NCBI GenBank assembly: GCA_946965045.2
Contig: OX337235.1
Location: 3,357,928 to 3,421,927, forward strand
Length of the DNA stretch: 64,000 bases
Reading direction: 5' to 3'
Source of the DNA: Epithemia pelagica
Taxonomy: Eukaryota > Bacillariophyta > Bacillariophyceae > Surirellales > Surirellaceae
Part shown: in pieces, positions 54,719 to 64,000 of the stretch
Layout of the letters: every line of letters begins with the position of its first letter
Numbering within the stretch: the stretch's first letter is position 1
Translations under genes and position numbers: made by a program
The notes under the pieces: generated by a model
Databases searched by the model: none
Told to the model about the DNA's origin: nothing
Seen by the model: the letters and a program-made list of their open reading frames with translations, nothing else

Positions 54719-55483
54719 GGACACACGTTGAATTTTTCAAGGATGATTCACAACTGACTGACTATGTAGAGCCAACCAAACTAGGTAGAACAGACAAGAG
54801 CAATACGCCGAACGGAAAAGCGAGCAGGAGACACCAGCAATAGAGACTCTGATGTGAAGAGGACAATCCTAACAGCCAAACGATAAGATAGTCCACCGAT
54901 GTGTGTGGTTCTCTGGTTTCTGGTTTGACGAGAATGGTGTCTTTGACAGCGGCTGTCCCTCCCATCTCCCATTGCGAGTATATACGTATGCAGTCGCACA
55001 AACCACGCACGACAGTGAGGACCCCCACAGTTATCTGCCACCATTTGTTGGCAACGATCGATAGATCTTTTGCTATCTATTGTATGCATCCTCTAGCTCT
55101 AATCTCTAATACCTTGCTACTCCTATTATTGATGACTCTATTTCCTTCTCCTTCTCCTATCGGGAATCGGGAGACTGTTGGCAATGATGGTTACCATGCT
55201 TGCCTTCACGCCTTTTATCTTGTACTACTAGGCCGTCAATGGTTTTCCCTCCCCGATTCCTCCCATATAGTCCGGGAAAAGGCGCATCCGTCGTGTAAAA
55301 TACAGTGTCATTAAATGGCACAACAACGAAGGAAGGGACGGGATACCATGACCCGACCACCCCACCCAAAACCAGAACAAGACACGACGGATCCAACGAT
55401 TGATCATGATGCTGCTGCTTCGTGATGTTCTTGTTCATGTCGCACCCAACAAGAATCGAAAATTTGCTCCCTTTGACCTGAAC
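54719..55483. other. Intergenic, no supported gene
   Basis: A minus-strand frame with an ATG (55157-55438, 93 codons) is Val/Gly-rich and has no domain; it was not accepted. It otherwise serves as the upstream region of the PECR-like gene. No element was recognised. Confidence 0.5.
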
Positions 55484-56065
55484 TTATTGGATCAATGCAG
55501 TTCTAATATGAATTTGATCGCATAGTCCACTGGCAACACGCGGACGAGGAAGCCAAATACTCGCCAAAGGTCGAGTGAGCGGCGCGCCATGGCCAATGAC
55601 AGCCGCAAACCATGGATGGTGAATCATCAGCGCAAGACGAGCAGTCATTGAACAGGCCTGTTGTTGCGAACAGGCCAACCCTGCCGTGACTCCAAAGACC
55701 GCAGGAGGAGGGTTCTCCTGTAGGCGGACGAAATTGATAATCCCAATCTTGAGGTTGTCAAGGTCTCGGCCCACGGCAGCCATCCCGTCATGGGCAGGAA
55801 TCGCAACGCCTCCATGAATGGAATTTGGAGGCAGCAGGGCGCCCCTAGTCGCACCATACGCAGCGGCCTTGCCCCAAAATTCCTTCAAGCCAGCGTCATT
55901 CCATCCAAAGACAATCGGGGGGTCATCTTCGTTCTTGGCGAGGCGCAAAACGTGTTCAACAACCTTCTCGTCGTCAATAAGGGTTCTGAGATACACCTTA
56001 TTGCCTCCTGCAGTAGACAAGGATGACATTGTCCAATCGGGTAAAGAACGTACTTCACTGGTCAT
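55484..56065 (-). CDS. Orphan hypothetical protein, 193 aa
   Basis: An ATG at 56065 opens a single frame starting MTSEVRSLPDWTMSS and ending HIRTALIQ. The first half looks globular and hydrophilic (NKVYLRTLIDDEKVVEHVLR, PPIVFGWNDAGLKEFWGKA). The second half is Ala/Pro/Gly-rich with repeated VFG and a Cys pair (LACSQQQACS). No signal peptide, membrane helix or known motif was found. Codon composition is compatible with coding sequence, but no homologue is recognised. It could be a lineage-specific gene or the remnant of a longer one. Confidence 0.4.
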   Translation of the reverse strand: MTSEVRSLPDWTMSSLSTAGGNKVYLRTLIDDEKVVEHVLRLAKNEDDPPIVFGWNDAGLKEFWGKAAAYGATRGALLPPNSIHGGVAIPAHDGMAAVGRDLDNLKIGIINFVRLQENPPPAVFGVTAGLACSQQQACSMTARLALMIHHPWFAAVIGHGAPLTRPLASIWLPRPRVASGLCDQIHIRTALIQ

Positions 56066-56805
56066 GAGTAGACAAGAGCTGCTGGATTACATGGGTTGCA
56101 ACAAGAAGCGAAACAATGTTATGGTGGCATGGATTTTTATGTGAATAGGGGTTGGGTTTTGGGTTTGTGGTTTCGTTTTAAACTTTTGAAATTTTCAAAA
56201 TGTTAAAGCATTGACTTACTGGGACTGACTACCCCACCACATTGTTGGGGCGAAGGGCGGATTGCGTCGTGTGCGAAAATGGTCAGCCCCCCACCACACA
56301 CGCCGCGCGCGCATCTGGAAAAAGTGAGACGGCTGAGAATTCTGGGTCATCCGAAGGAGTCATCCCAACCATATATCTCGTACTCGTGAGTGGTCTTGCC
56401 CTTCTGGCGGGTCCGTACGATGTACGATACTCGTAGTCCCTACGTCGACCGTCAAAGACTCTCGTATGTCCATCGTCCGTAAGAATCTACCGGTACTACA
56501 TCTGCGAGGCAGGAACGATGAAGTAATACAACAGTTTAAATATCTTGTATAAAGCTTCTATGCAAACTCTGGAATGTGTTTGTGGGTTGACGTCCTTACC
56601 ACCGTCACCGTGTGGTGCTCCCAAGACTGTGGATTTGGGGTTTGTCAACATAGCAGCGTACTTGGGAGATTGCGTCGTTGCATCCAGGAGTATCCGTTAT
56701 TCCTTTTCTCTACTTCTTCTTCATCACCAAGCGGTACACCATTCACTTTTCCAAATGATGCTTCTTCTTCGTCGTCTTGTTTTGCCTTGGGGTCTTGAGG
56801 ATTGT
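56066..56805. other. Intergenic, nothing recognised
   Basis: Includes the 3' flank of the haloperoxidase-like gene. A CG-rich patch (CACGCCGCGCGCGCATC near 56300) is the only compositional oddity. Confidence 0.5.
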
Positions 56806-58428
56806 TCAGTCCGTTCCTTCTCCCCGTGCTTCGTTGTAATAGGCCGCCAATCGGTCTCCTACGGGAACGCCTTCAATGGTACAAGCCTCGGCATCAAAGT
56901 CGTACCAATCAAAACTCAAATATTCCAACTTGTATTCAATGGCACTGGCATCGCACCCATAGCGGTCTTCCATAAAGGATGGCAAATTATTCTTGATAAT
57001 GTAATGTCCCAGATTGAGTCCGGCATAATTGTCTTGAGGATAATGCACACCGGCCACGGTCCGGGCATAGGCCACGGCAAAATCGACCCGCAAGGCTTCG
57101 CAATATTGTTCGGCCGTCAATTTGACCAAAATGGGCAACCAAATCGAACAGGTACTTCCGGCGGCATGCATGGCGGGCCAGGACGGATGCATGGGCGATC
57201 CATCTTCGTAGGCCGTAAAGTCGGCGGAATGCTTCAGGTTCATGGACAGAATCTTTTGGACGAGTCGGTGCGGGACACCATCGGCGACCGTAAAGTCGCC
57301 CGTGGCAATCAACCAGGCCACTTCTTCGGGACGGGCCACGCCGAAACGCCACTTCAACAAGAAGGAAATGGACGCGACTTTATCAATCGTCCAGGTATTG
57401 AGGGCGGACATGAGAAATTGAGCGCCGACAATGTCATTGACGGAGCGAAATGGCATGACATCATAATCCATTTCAATACCAGCCTTGAAAATGGATTCCA
57501 AAAAGGCTTGTTGCAACGAAGCCGGATATTCGTTTTGGACCGCCTTGGCGACGGCCGCAATATCGTACGACTTCCACAAATCGGGCCAGCGACTGTAGAG
57601 ATAGGGATCCTTGTCGGCGCGTCGGGCAATTTGAACGTCCACGACATGTTCCAATTCTTCCCAAAACACACTGGAAGGATCGGAACTGGGATGGACGGGT
57701 TCGCGGAGTTTGTACATGTAATCGTGCGCCGACGTGCCCAACAAGGCAAAATCGTCGGGTGTCACGACGGCATCGGCCATGGTTTGCGTTTTCAAAATGT
57801 GCGTCCGACGATTGTTTTGGGGTGGATAATGGTCCGGCAAGAGGGGGAAAATGCCACTGTGGACGCCCTGGAGGTAATTGCGACTGTACTGGTACCGCCA
57901 GGCCGACGTCCAATGATCCTCCATGACGGGCGGACACTTGTTGAACCGAATCTCGTCAATGGAACGATCGTGGCGGTCACCGACACCGCCCGTGACATTG
58001 ACAAACAATTCCGGACGAATGGGTTTGTATTGAAAGTGATAATGATAATAAGAAGAGTCTTCTTCCTCATCATAATCGGGGCGACGGCGTGGAGGATAAC
58101 GACGACCGGGATACCGGTAGCGAGGCGGAGATGGAGGACCCCACCAGGGCCAAAAGGATCCGTACCACGGATTTTGGGGGCGACGAGACCGAGGCGTGTA
58201 ATAGGATTGTCGGCGAAGACTGCGCGTGTCATCCTCGTGCTCGTTTAGATTCCACTCGTCTTGTTCTTCCGCCAGGGACCGTTCCGGATCAGTCATTGTC
58301 GTCCAGTCCTTGGTTTCTGCTGCTTGTTGTTGGCGGTGGGGAAGCCAAACGGATCCCATTAGGGCCAACAGGGCCACACTGGAGAGGACCATCCATAGTT
58401 TCGGTCTCGAAGAAGAAAGAGTCACCAT
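56806..58428 (-). CDS. Vanadium-dependent haloperoxidase-like protein (PAP2 superfamily)
   Basis: 540 residues, single exon, ATG at 58428. An N-terminal hydrophobic segment (LWMVLSSVALLALMGSVWL, 11-29) is a signal anchor or peptide. It is followed by an acidic patch and a Pro/Arg/Tyr-rich stretch (about 75-135). The catalytic fold has all three vanadate/phosphate-site blocks: KWRFGVARP (K-x6-R-P, about 358-366), HPSWPAMHAAG (about 413-424, position of the canonical PSGH with His kept but Ser-Gly replaced by Ala-Met), and ARTVAGVHYPQD (R-x3-G-x-H-x3-D, about 453-464). The family oxidises halides with H2O2 using bound vanadate, or acts as an acid phosphatase. Loss of Ser-Gly may change halide range or activity. 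The predicted location is extracellular or endomembrane. Confidence 0.8.
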   Translation of the reverse strand: MVTLSSSRPKLWMVLSSVALLALMGSVWLPHRQQQAAETKDWTTMTDPERSLAEEQDEWNLNEHEDDTRSLRRQSYYTPRSRRPQNPWYGSFWPWWGPPSPPRYRYPGRRYPPRRRPDYDEEEDSSYYHYHFQYKPIRPELFVNVTGGVGDRHDRSIDEIRFNKCPPVMEDHWTSAWRYQYSRNYLQGVHSGIFPLLPDHYPPQNNRRTHILKTQTMADAVVTPDDFALLGTSAHDYMYKLREPVHPSSDPSSVFWEELEHVVDVQIARRADKDPYLYSRWPDLWKSYDIAAVAKAVQNEYPASLQQAFLESIFKAGIEMDYDVMPFRSVNDIVGAQFLMSALNTWTIDKVASISFLLKWRFGVARPEEVAWLIATGDFTVADGVPHRLVQKILSMNLKHSADFTAYEDGSPMHPSWPAMHAAGSTCSIWLPILVKLTAEQYCEALRVDFAVAYARTVAGVHYPQDNYAGLNLGHYIIKNNLPSFMEDRYGCDASAIEYKLEYLSFDWYDFDAEACTIEGVPVGDRLAAYYNEARGEGTD

Positions 58429-58943
58429 GATGATAATGGATCAAGAAGCAAGAGTCGTTGGCTCTATCGAATCAAAGGTTGCTGTTGAGAGGAGGTTGCT
58501 TTGTTGTTTGGGAATGGTTGTGTTGTTGTGATAATGTTGCTCGAGAAGAGAGACACAACAACACACTCGAATGCAGGCACAAAAAATGAACGTGCGTGTC
58601 GTCGTGGTGAACAAAGTGAGGACGAACCTTCGCATCGAGACCGGAAGTCCTCTGCGTCCATTCCCAAGACCCAATTTTTGTGCCCTCCCTATTTGTGTTT
58701 AAAGGGGATAATTTTTGGAAATGTCCGGATTTTGGCTAGGCGGGCGCGATGGTGTTTCAGTATTATTTCGCTTCTCGAAGCCCATTGGCCGGCGTGAAAG
58801 TCATTTTGGCGGACTTTTCTCCATGAGAATGTTTTGACTTAAGAGATGACTATCCACTATCAGTCCGAATGTACAAGATAATTGGCAGCCGAGCCTGCCC
58901 TCCCACTTTCCAAGTCATACAATACGTTCTTCTCGGAAAAAAG
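58429..58943. other. Upstream region of the haloperoxidase-like gene
   Basis: Short CA/TTG-rich tracts only. No conserved motif or gene was recognised before the MITE begins. Confidence 0.5.
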
Positions 58944-59533
58944 GTAAGGGCTGGGTAAGCCGATCCATGTTCGGCTAGGTAGGCTCAGTACAAAAGCTAC
59001 GTAGAGTACATAAAATCAGATAGTACACGTCACGCCGGAAATGGTCGGAATTTCAAAAAAAATGCAAAAACGCTCGACAATGATGGCGAGATCCGGTGAC
59101 GCCGTATGCATTCACCCATGCATCGCATAAACATCCAACCACCGTAAGTTCTTTGCCTTTACCCTTGAAATTGTTGTCTAAAATTACAGAAGATTTGCCA
59201 AGTTGGCTGAAAAGGTAAAATCGAACGACCGCCCTAACTCACTCATTTTTCAATGCTGACTCGACCGAATTGAAAGCATAGTCACTCTAGTAGTAAATAA
59301 TTTTCTTGTCAAAGCGGTCGAGGCAAGCTCTATTATTGAGGAAGTTATTGCCATGGGGGTGATGGCTTCCACCATTGTCGAGCGATGGCTTCCAATTTGC
59401 ATTGTTTCTCGTGGCAGCAAGTTTTCGATTTGAGACCATCCGCCCCACTTGTTACACTGATGAAAATAGTACTACGTAGCTTAATGTACTGAGCCTACCT
59501 AGCCGAACATGGATCGGCTTACCCAGCCCTTAC
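58944..59533. mobile_element. Foldback MITE with 48 bp perfect terminal inverted repeats
   Basis: 58944-58991 (starting GTAAGGGCTGGGTAAGCCGA) is the exact reverse complement of 59486-59533. The inverted repeat continues imperfectly inward for about 20 bp (AAAGCTACGTAG on both sides). The interior of about 490 bp has no coding frame of note. No clear target-site duplication flanks it. Size, long termini and lack of coding capacity fit a non-autonomous DNA transposon. Confidence 0.88.
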
Positions 59534-60238
59534 TCGTCCGGCGAGGACTGCGGACTCGACTGTCGTATAAACTGTAAGCAACGGAAATTGGCCAGGTTCC
59601 CTCTTTGGCATTCGGAATTCGGAACCACTTCCCACAAGACTCGACACGAGTGGTTGCATGTTGCATAGGAAAAGCTACTCTCTGTAACGTCTCATGTAAC
59701 GTCAAACCCAAAATTGGGGGGAACTGGGGGATCTGCATCCGACGAAAAAGGTCGTATCTTGGCATGTGGGTGGATGTTGGATGTTTGGACTTAGAGAGAG
59801 GGGTTCTCTCTCCTTGTCTTCAAGAAAAAAAATGCCACTCGAAACAATCCTTGCAGCATTGTACGACCATTCAGATGTCCCATGACAGGACGACTCGATT
59901 GCTTTGGTCTTATTGTTGTTGTGGATGAGGATGATGATTCGGGTGGCGCAAGGATGATCCAAGAAGGGAAACGCTCGGTTCCTTCAGGCGTATGTCAAAC
60001 ATAGCTGTAAGAGGAAGTCGAGCACTATTTGTAATCCTACTAGCTGGAGAGGGGTAGCCAGAGTAGAGAGCCTCGCCAGGCCCAGGAGTGTTGCAATAGA
60101 CAACATGGACTCTCGAAAGGAAGCTACCATTGAGCAGTCATTTATAAATATCTGTTACTGTATTACATATCCTTACAAGAGATTGAGAAATAGGAAACCC
60201 CAGTTTCCTTGAATTGAAATGGCCCCGGCACGTTCTAG
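59534..60238. other. Intergenic, nothing recognised
   Basis: Spacer between the MITE and the 3' end of the LRR gene. Short frames on both strands lack ATG starts or domains. Confidence 0.5.
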
Positions 60239-63200
60239 CTAGAGAATGACTAACATTCCAACAAGGAGAACCAATACTGGCCATGTACCACTTCTCCGAT
60301 TGAACCGCAGGAGCCGGGGCGCCGACGATGATAGTGCATACAAGGTACCACCACAGTTGGTTTGTCCATAGAGTTCTGGATCGGCCGAAGAGCATTGGAC
60401 ACAGGCCATGCCCAGACTGTTGGTCGATTGTCGACCTTCGTGGGTGGATGTACCGGGATGACAGACCAACCCATCACATCCAAAACGACCCACATCACCA
60501 TTGTTCCATTCCGTTTGTTCACACAGTTTCATGGGAAGATCCGTCAATTGATTCTTTCCCAACTCCAAATTCAACTTGGGGAATCGCGCCAGGTCGGGTG
60601 GTACTTCCCCCGTCAAATTGTTACTGGACAAGTCGACCCGAATACCATGTCCCGTCGTAGTTCGTTCGAGAAAATTGCTCGGTATGGTTCCGTTAAACTG
60701 ATTGGAGGATAGTCGCAAATCCATCAGTGTGAGAGAGTCTGCAAACGCCGGCAACGGTCCCGACAGTTGGTTGTCGTTCAGTTGCAACGAACGGAGGTAT
60801 CGAAGGCTATCAAACGAATCCGGAAGAGGGCCCGTCAATGCGTTGTGTCCCACGTTCAGCAATCGGATATTTTCCAGCTCCAACAACTCGCTCGGGAATG
60901 CACCGGCCAAGTCGTTGTGGGCAAGTGATACAGCTGTCAACAACGTTCCGTCACCCAGGCCATCGACCGATACTAGCCCCGTAGACTCGAGACGTAAATC
61001 GAGCAAATTCTGGGCATTTTCAATACCATCAAAGGTCATTTCAATAGCATTGTGACTCATCCAAAGAAGCTTCAACTTAGGAAGACGATAGATACTCGAC
61101 GGAACCTTTCCGTCCAACTTGTTCTTGTCCAGATTAATGGAAATGACATGACCATTGTCACATGCCACTCCGTACCAGTCGCAAAAACTTGCCTTGGAAA
61201 GCCAGTAATCATTTCGGTACCAGTTCGAACCCCTCAATGCTTGAAACAGCTCCACTAGGATATCTCGTTCATTTGGTACGACATCACAACTGGTACTTCC
61301 ATAAAACTGCGCTGCACCTGCCGCAACTGCTGATGCGTCACATGTTGCACATGGGTTGCGAATATCTACCTCCTGTCCATAGTCATTGGCAGTTCCAGGC
61401 GGACAAAGAAATGCATCACAGGTGGCATTGTCAAGATTTTCGGTCACCCACGCCCAGGCATTCGAATCGCAAAACTCCTGAGACATTTCAGAGATTTCAT
61501 TGTCCACCACAGCAAGGCGCAACTCTGATAACGAGGCTAACCCATCCGGGATGCTCCCCACAAGGTTGTTGTGATTCAACACAACTTCCTGGACACCCAG
61601 GGAAGCTGCCAGGAAGTTGTCAGGGATTGAACCTGTCAAGTCATTACCTCCGAGGCCAATCGATTCTAACATGGAAACTTTGTCAAAGGATGGAAGTTTT
61701 CCAGTGATATCCCGCCCTGCCTTGGCAAGCCGTACAATAGATACATGTCGGAGTTGTGGGAGAGCAGATAACTCTGTGGGCAGGGCACCGGAAATCAAAC
61801 AATCGTCCAAGACGAGTTCCTGAAGTTTCGCCAAGTTGCCGATGCTGGAGGGGATCTCACCGTGGAAATCATTCCCTGAAAGGTGAAGGAATGTAAGGGC
61901 ACTGATGGCGTCAATATCTTCCGGTAGAGTCCCCACGAGAAAATTCCAATTCATGTGAACTGTATTGATGTTCGACAACGACAACACCTCTTCGGGGAAT
62001 GGTCCTGAAAGCAGCAGTTAAAGAACAACAGAGTAAGTTTCAGGCTGAACACAGAACCCAACGTCAACTACTCCTCAGTGCAATGCCTTTTTTGCCTATG
62101 GGCGGGTCACACGTACCATACAAACCCGCTTGGTCCGCATACAGCTCTTTTAACAGTTTGGCTCGTTGAAGCCCTCGCAGGCTGGTGACATGTGTGTAGG
62201 AGACATCCAACACTTCCAAAGCGGATGCATCATTCATGGGAGTTGACATGGCTTCGAATGAGACGGTAAGATGGCTGTTTCCCCGTAGCACCAGTTCTCG
62301 CAAAAAGGGCAAAGCCCAAACGACTTCATGGGGAAGCGTTCCACGAAGATTGTTGCTCGCCAAATTCAAGACTTCGACACCATGATCATCTTGCAAATCC
62401 CCGGAACATACCACACCTTGCCAACTGCAAATTGGAGTTTCAGATCCCCAGAATTGCTGCTTGTTCCACGATTTACCATCCGTCGCAGCATAGAAAGTGT
62501 TCAAAATGGATCGTTCCGAACTCGAGTCATTGACGCCAAGACACTTGGTTTGACCCCAATACTGGTAATTGTAGCTCTGTTGATCGTCGTCTTGTTCGGG
62601 ACATTTGGTACATGGTCGTTGGGGTGTATCTTGTCGTCCAGCGGCACTTGCATACCCAATGGGGCACAACAATGTGTCACAAGCATGACTGACACCATCC
62701 GACCCCGTCGGGGTGTCATCAATTTCACCGACAGCTCCATTCATCCAATCACCATTGTCGCACAAGCTCAAAGGGACACTGAATATGCGATTGTCTGCCA
62801 AATCAATGTACAAGGTAGGGAATCGCTCAAAGGACGGTGGAAGAGTCCCTGAAAAGTCATTGTTGCGCATCAAGACGGTTATGGGTTTTTCCAGCTGCGC
62901 CGAACCTTCCAACAGAGATGCAGGTATCTCTGGACCAAAGTCATTGTTGGAGATATCCAAGTACCACAAGTTGCTCGCCTGAGCAAAATCTGGCAAGGCG
63001 CCATGGACAAGTTCTCTGCCTTTTTGATTTTGGATCGACAACTGTTCCAAATTCGGAAGTTGATTGAGCTCCGTGGGTAAGGTACCTGAAAAGTAGTTCT
63101 CTCCCAGGACCAATTCGCGTAATTGCAACAGACTTCCAATGGAGGTCGGTAACTGTCCTTGGAACTGATTGTCATACAGGTACCTGATATGAAAAGCAAA

Positions 63201-64000
63201 ACAAGATAACAACACAATACCAAATGGGTTCCATGAGAAAAGGACCATACAGTACATTCGAATATCACACAATGCCATAACATACAATTGCTCGAGCTGG
63301 TCCAACTTGTCAATATCAGCTGGGACAGTGCCATTGAATTTATTAAAGGACAGATAGAGTTCTCGCAACAGAGTCAATTGCAATAATTCTGCAGGAAAGG
63401 GTCCTGCCTTTAGCTGAGCACTGTCCATGGCGTGCAAACTGGTCAATTGCGGTGCCACAACCTCGATTCCCGACAAGGACGAAATGGCGGTTCGAGAAAT
63501 CCTCAAGGTTTCCAAGGAAGACCAGATGAAGGAGGTCACACTCCAGACTGGATCATCATCTCCACCACCACCATCAATTGAGTTTCGATTCCAGTAGATT
63601 TGCAATTTTTCATTGCCCTTGAAATCAATCAATCGTAAATCCGGTAGTTGCGACAAGGCTGCGACAATGGGATCGACCCCATCATCGTCATTGTCCGATA
63701 TGTCGAGTGCCGACCTATCCAATCCATTGGACTCCAATCGCAATTCCACCACGCTCAAATTCCCATTCACAGGTTCACACACGACACCGTACCACGAACA
63801 AATGTCCCACACTGTGGAAGGGGTTGTTGTACCACTCATAGAGGCGGGTGGAGTCGTATTCGTATTTGCCGCAGTTGCGGCCAATGGATCTGTCGCGTCC
63901 AAGACGTCCCACCCGGTACGATGCGTCCATGAAACGGGTCCTTGTGTAACATGATAAAAGAGCATGAGGGCATCGCGTTGTGTCTGCAATCCAGTAACCA
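60239..64000 (-). CDS. Large leucine-rich-repeat surface protein, 5' end beyond window
   Basis: Three exons in view: 64000-63286, 63183-62117 and 62004-60239. The first intron (63184-63285, 102 bp) has donor GTATGT and acceptor ATCAG; the second (62005-62116, 112 bp) has donor GTACGT and acceptor TTTCAG. Both joins restore LRR consensus (EQL-YLYDNQFQGQLP; ADQAGLYG-PFPEEVLSL). The protein is built of three similar modules, each with an N-terminal cap and W-x5-C-x-W-x-G-V-x-C signature (DICSWYGVVC, PICSWQGVVC, SFCDWYGVAC), followed by plant-type LRRs (L-x-G-x-[IL]-P) and a Cys-rich linker (CDTLLCPIGYASAAG; CDAFLCPPGTAND; CDGLVCHPGTSTHE). It ends in a bare hydrophobic tail (WPVLVLLVGMLVIL), typical of a GPI-anchor signal or terminal helix. 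The predicted location is the cell surface, with a recognition or adhesion role. The frame is open to the window edge. Confidence 0.82.

Noticed and set aside
55157-55438. Minus-strand frame of 93 codons with an ATG
   Set aside because: Low-complexity Val/Gly/His-rich reading without domain, splice signal or support from a paralogue.
56545-58248. Open plus-strand frame of 567 codons
   Set aside because: It lies exactly antisense to the haloperoxidase-like gene, has no domain, and is a product of that gene's codon bias.

Overview
This is eukaryotic nuclear DNA, most likely from a stramenopile and probably a raphid pennate diatom (an inference from gene content). The support is: monocistronic genes on both strands; short GT-AG introns (about 80-130 bp); secreted or membrane LRR proteins with plant-like N-terminal caps; a vanadium haloperoxidase-like enzyme; and a SulP transporter carrying both STAS and cyclic-nucleotide-binding-like domains. 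No rRNA, tRNA, CRISPR array or bacterial operon was seen.

From 1 to about 48.6 kb the window is a tandem segmental array of three near-identical blocks: about 310-15609, 15610-32625 and 32626-48584. A fourth block runs off the left edge, where only the tail of a truncated SulP copy (1-309) is visible. Each block reads, left to right: a gene-poor stretch with decayed fragments; a GT92 glycosyltransferase (-); a two-exon membrane-anchored carbohydrate sulfotransferase (-); a divergent intergenic region; a SulP transporter (+); a small unknown gene (-); a papain-fold cysteine protease-like gene (-); and an internally deleted SulP pseudogene (+). The block junction joins the inside of this pseudogene to the start of the next block. 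The rightmost block keeps the pseudogene's native 3' end and therefore looks like the edge of the array.

GT92, sulfotransferase and protease are open in all three copies. The large SulP is intact only in block 3 (39938-43561). Block 2 has one premature stop, and block 1 has that stop plus another. Block 2 also carries a 1.37 kb insertion with terminal and subterminal inverted repeats and an embedded spliced gene. A glycosyltransferase, a sulfotransferase and a SulP-family anion carrier co-amplified together suggest, as inference only, a dosage-amplified module for sulfated extracellular glycans.

From 48.6 kb to the right edge the DNA is single copy. It holds a decayed copy of the small unknown gene, a decayed short-chain dehydrogenase relic, an orphan Lys/Ser-rich protein, an ABHD18-like alpha/beta hydrolase, an intact peroxisomal enoyl-CoA reductase-like SDR ending in a PTS1-type tripeptide, an orphan ORF, a vanadium haloperoxidase-like protein, a 590 bp foldback MITE, and a large three-exon LRR gene that runs off the right edge and ends in a GPI-anchor-like hydrophobic tail.

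Start codons were set at the first plausible ATG, because upstream in-frame GTG and TTG codons are not expected to initiate here. Introns were inferred by joining conserved protein frames at GT-AG boundaries.
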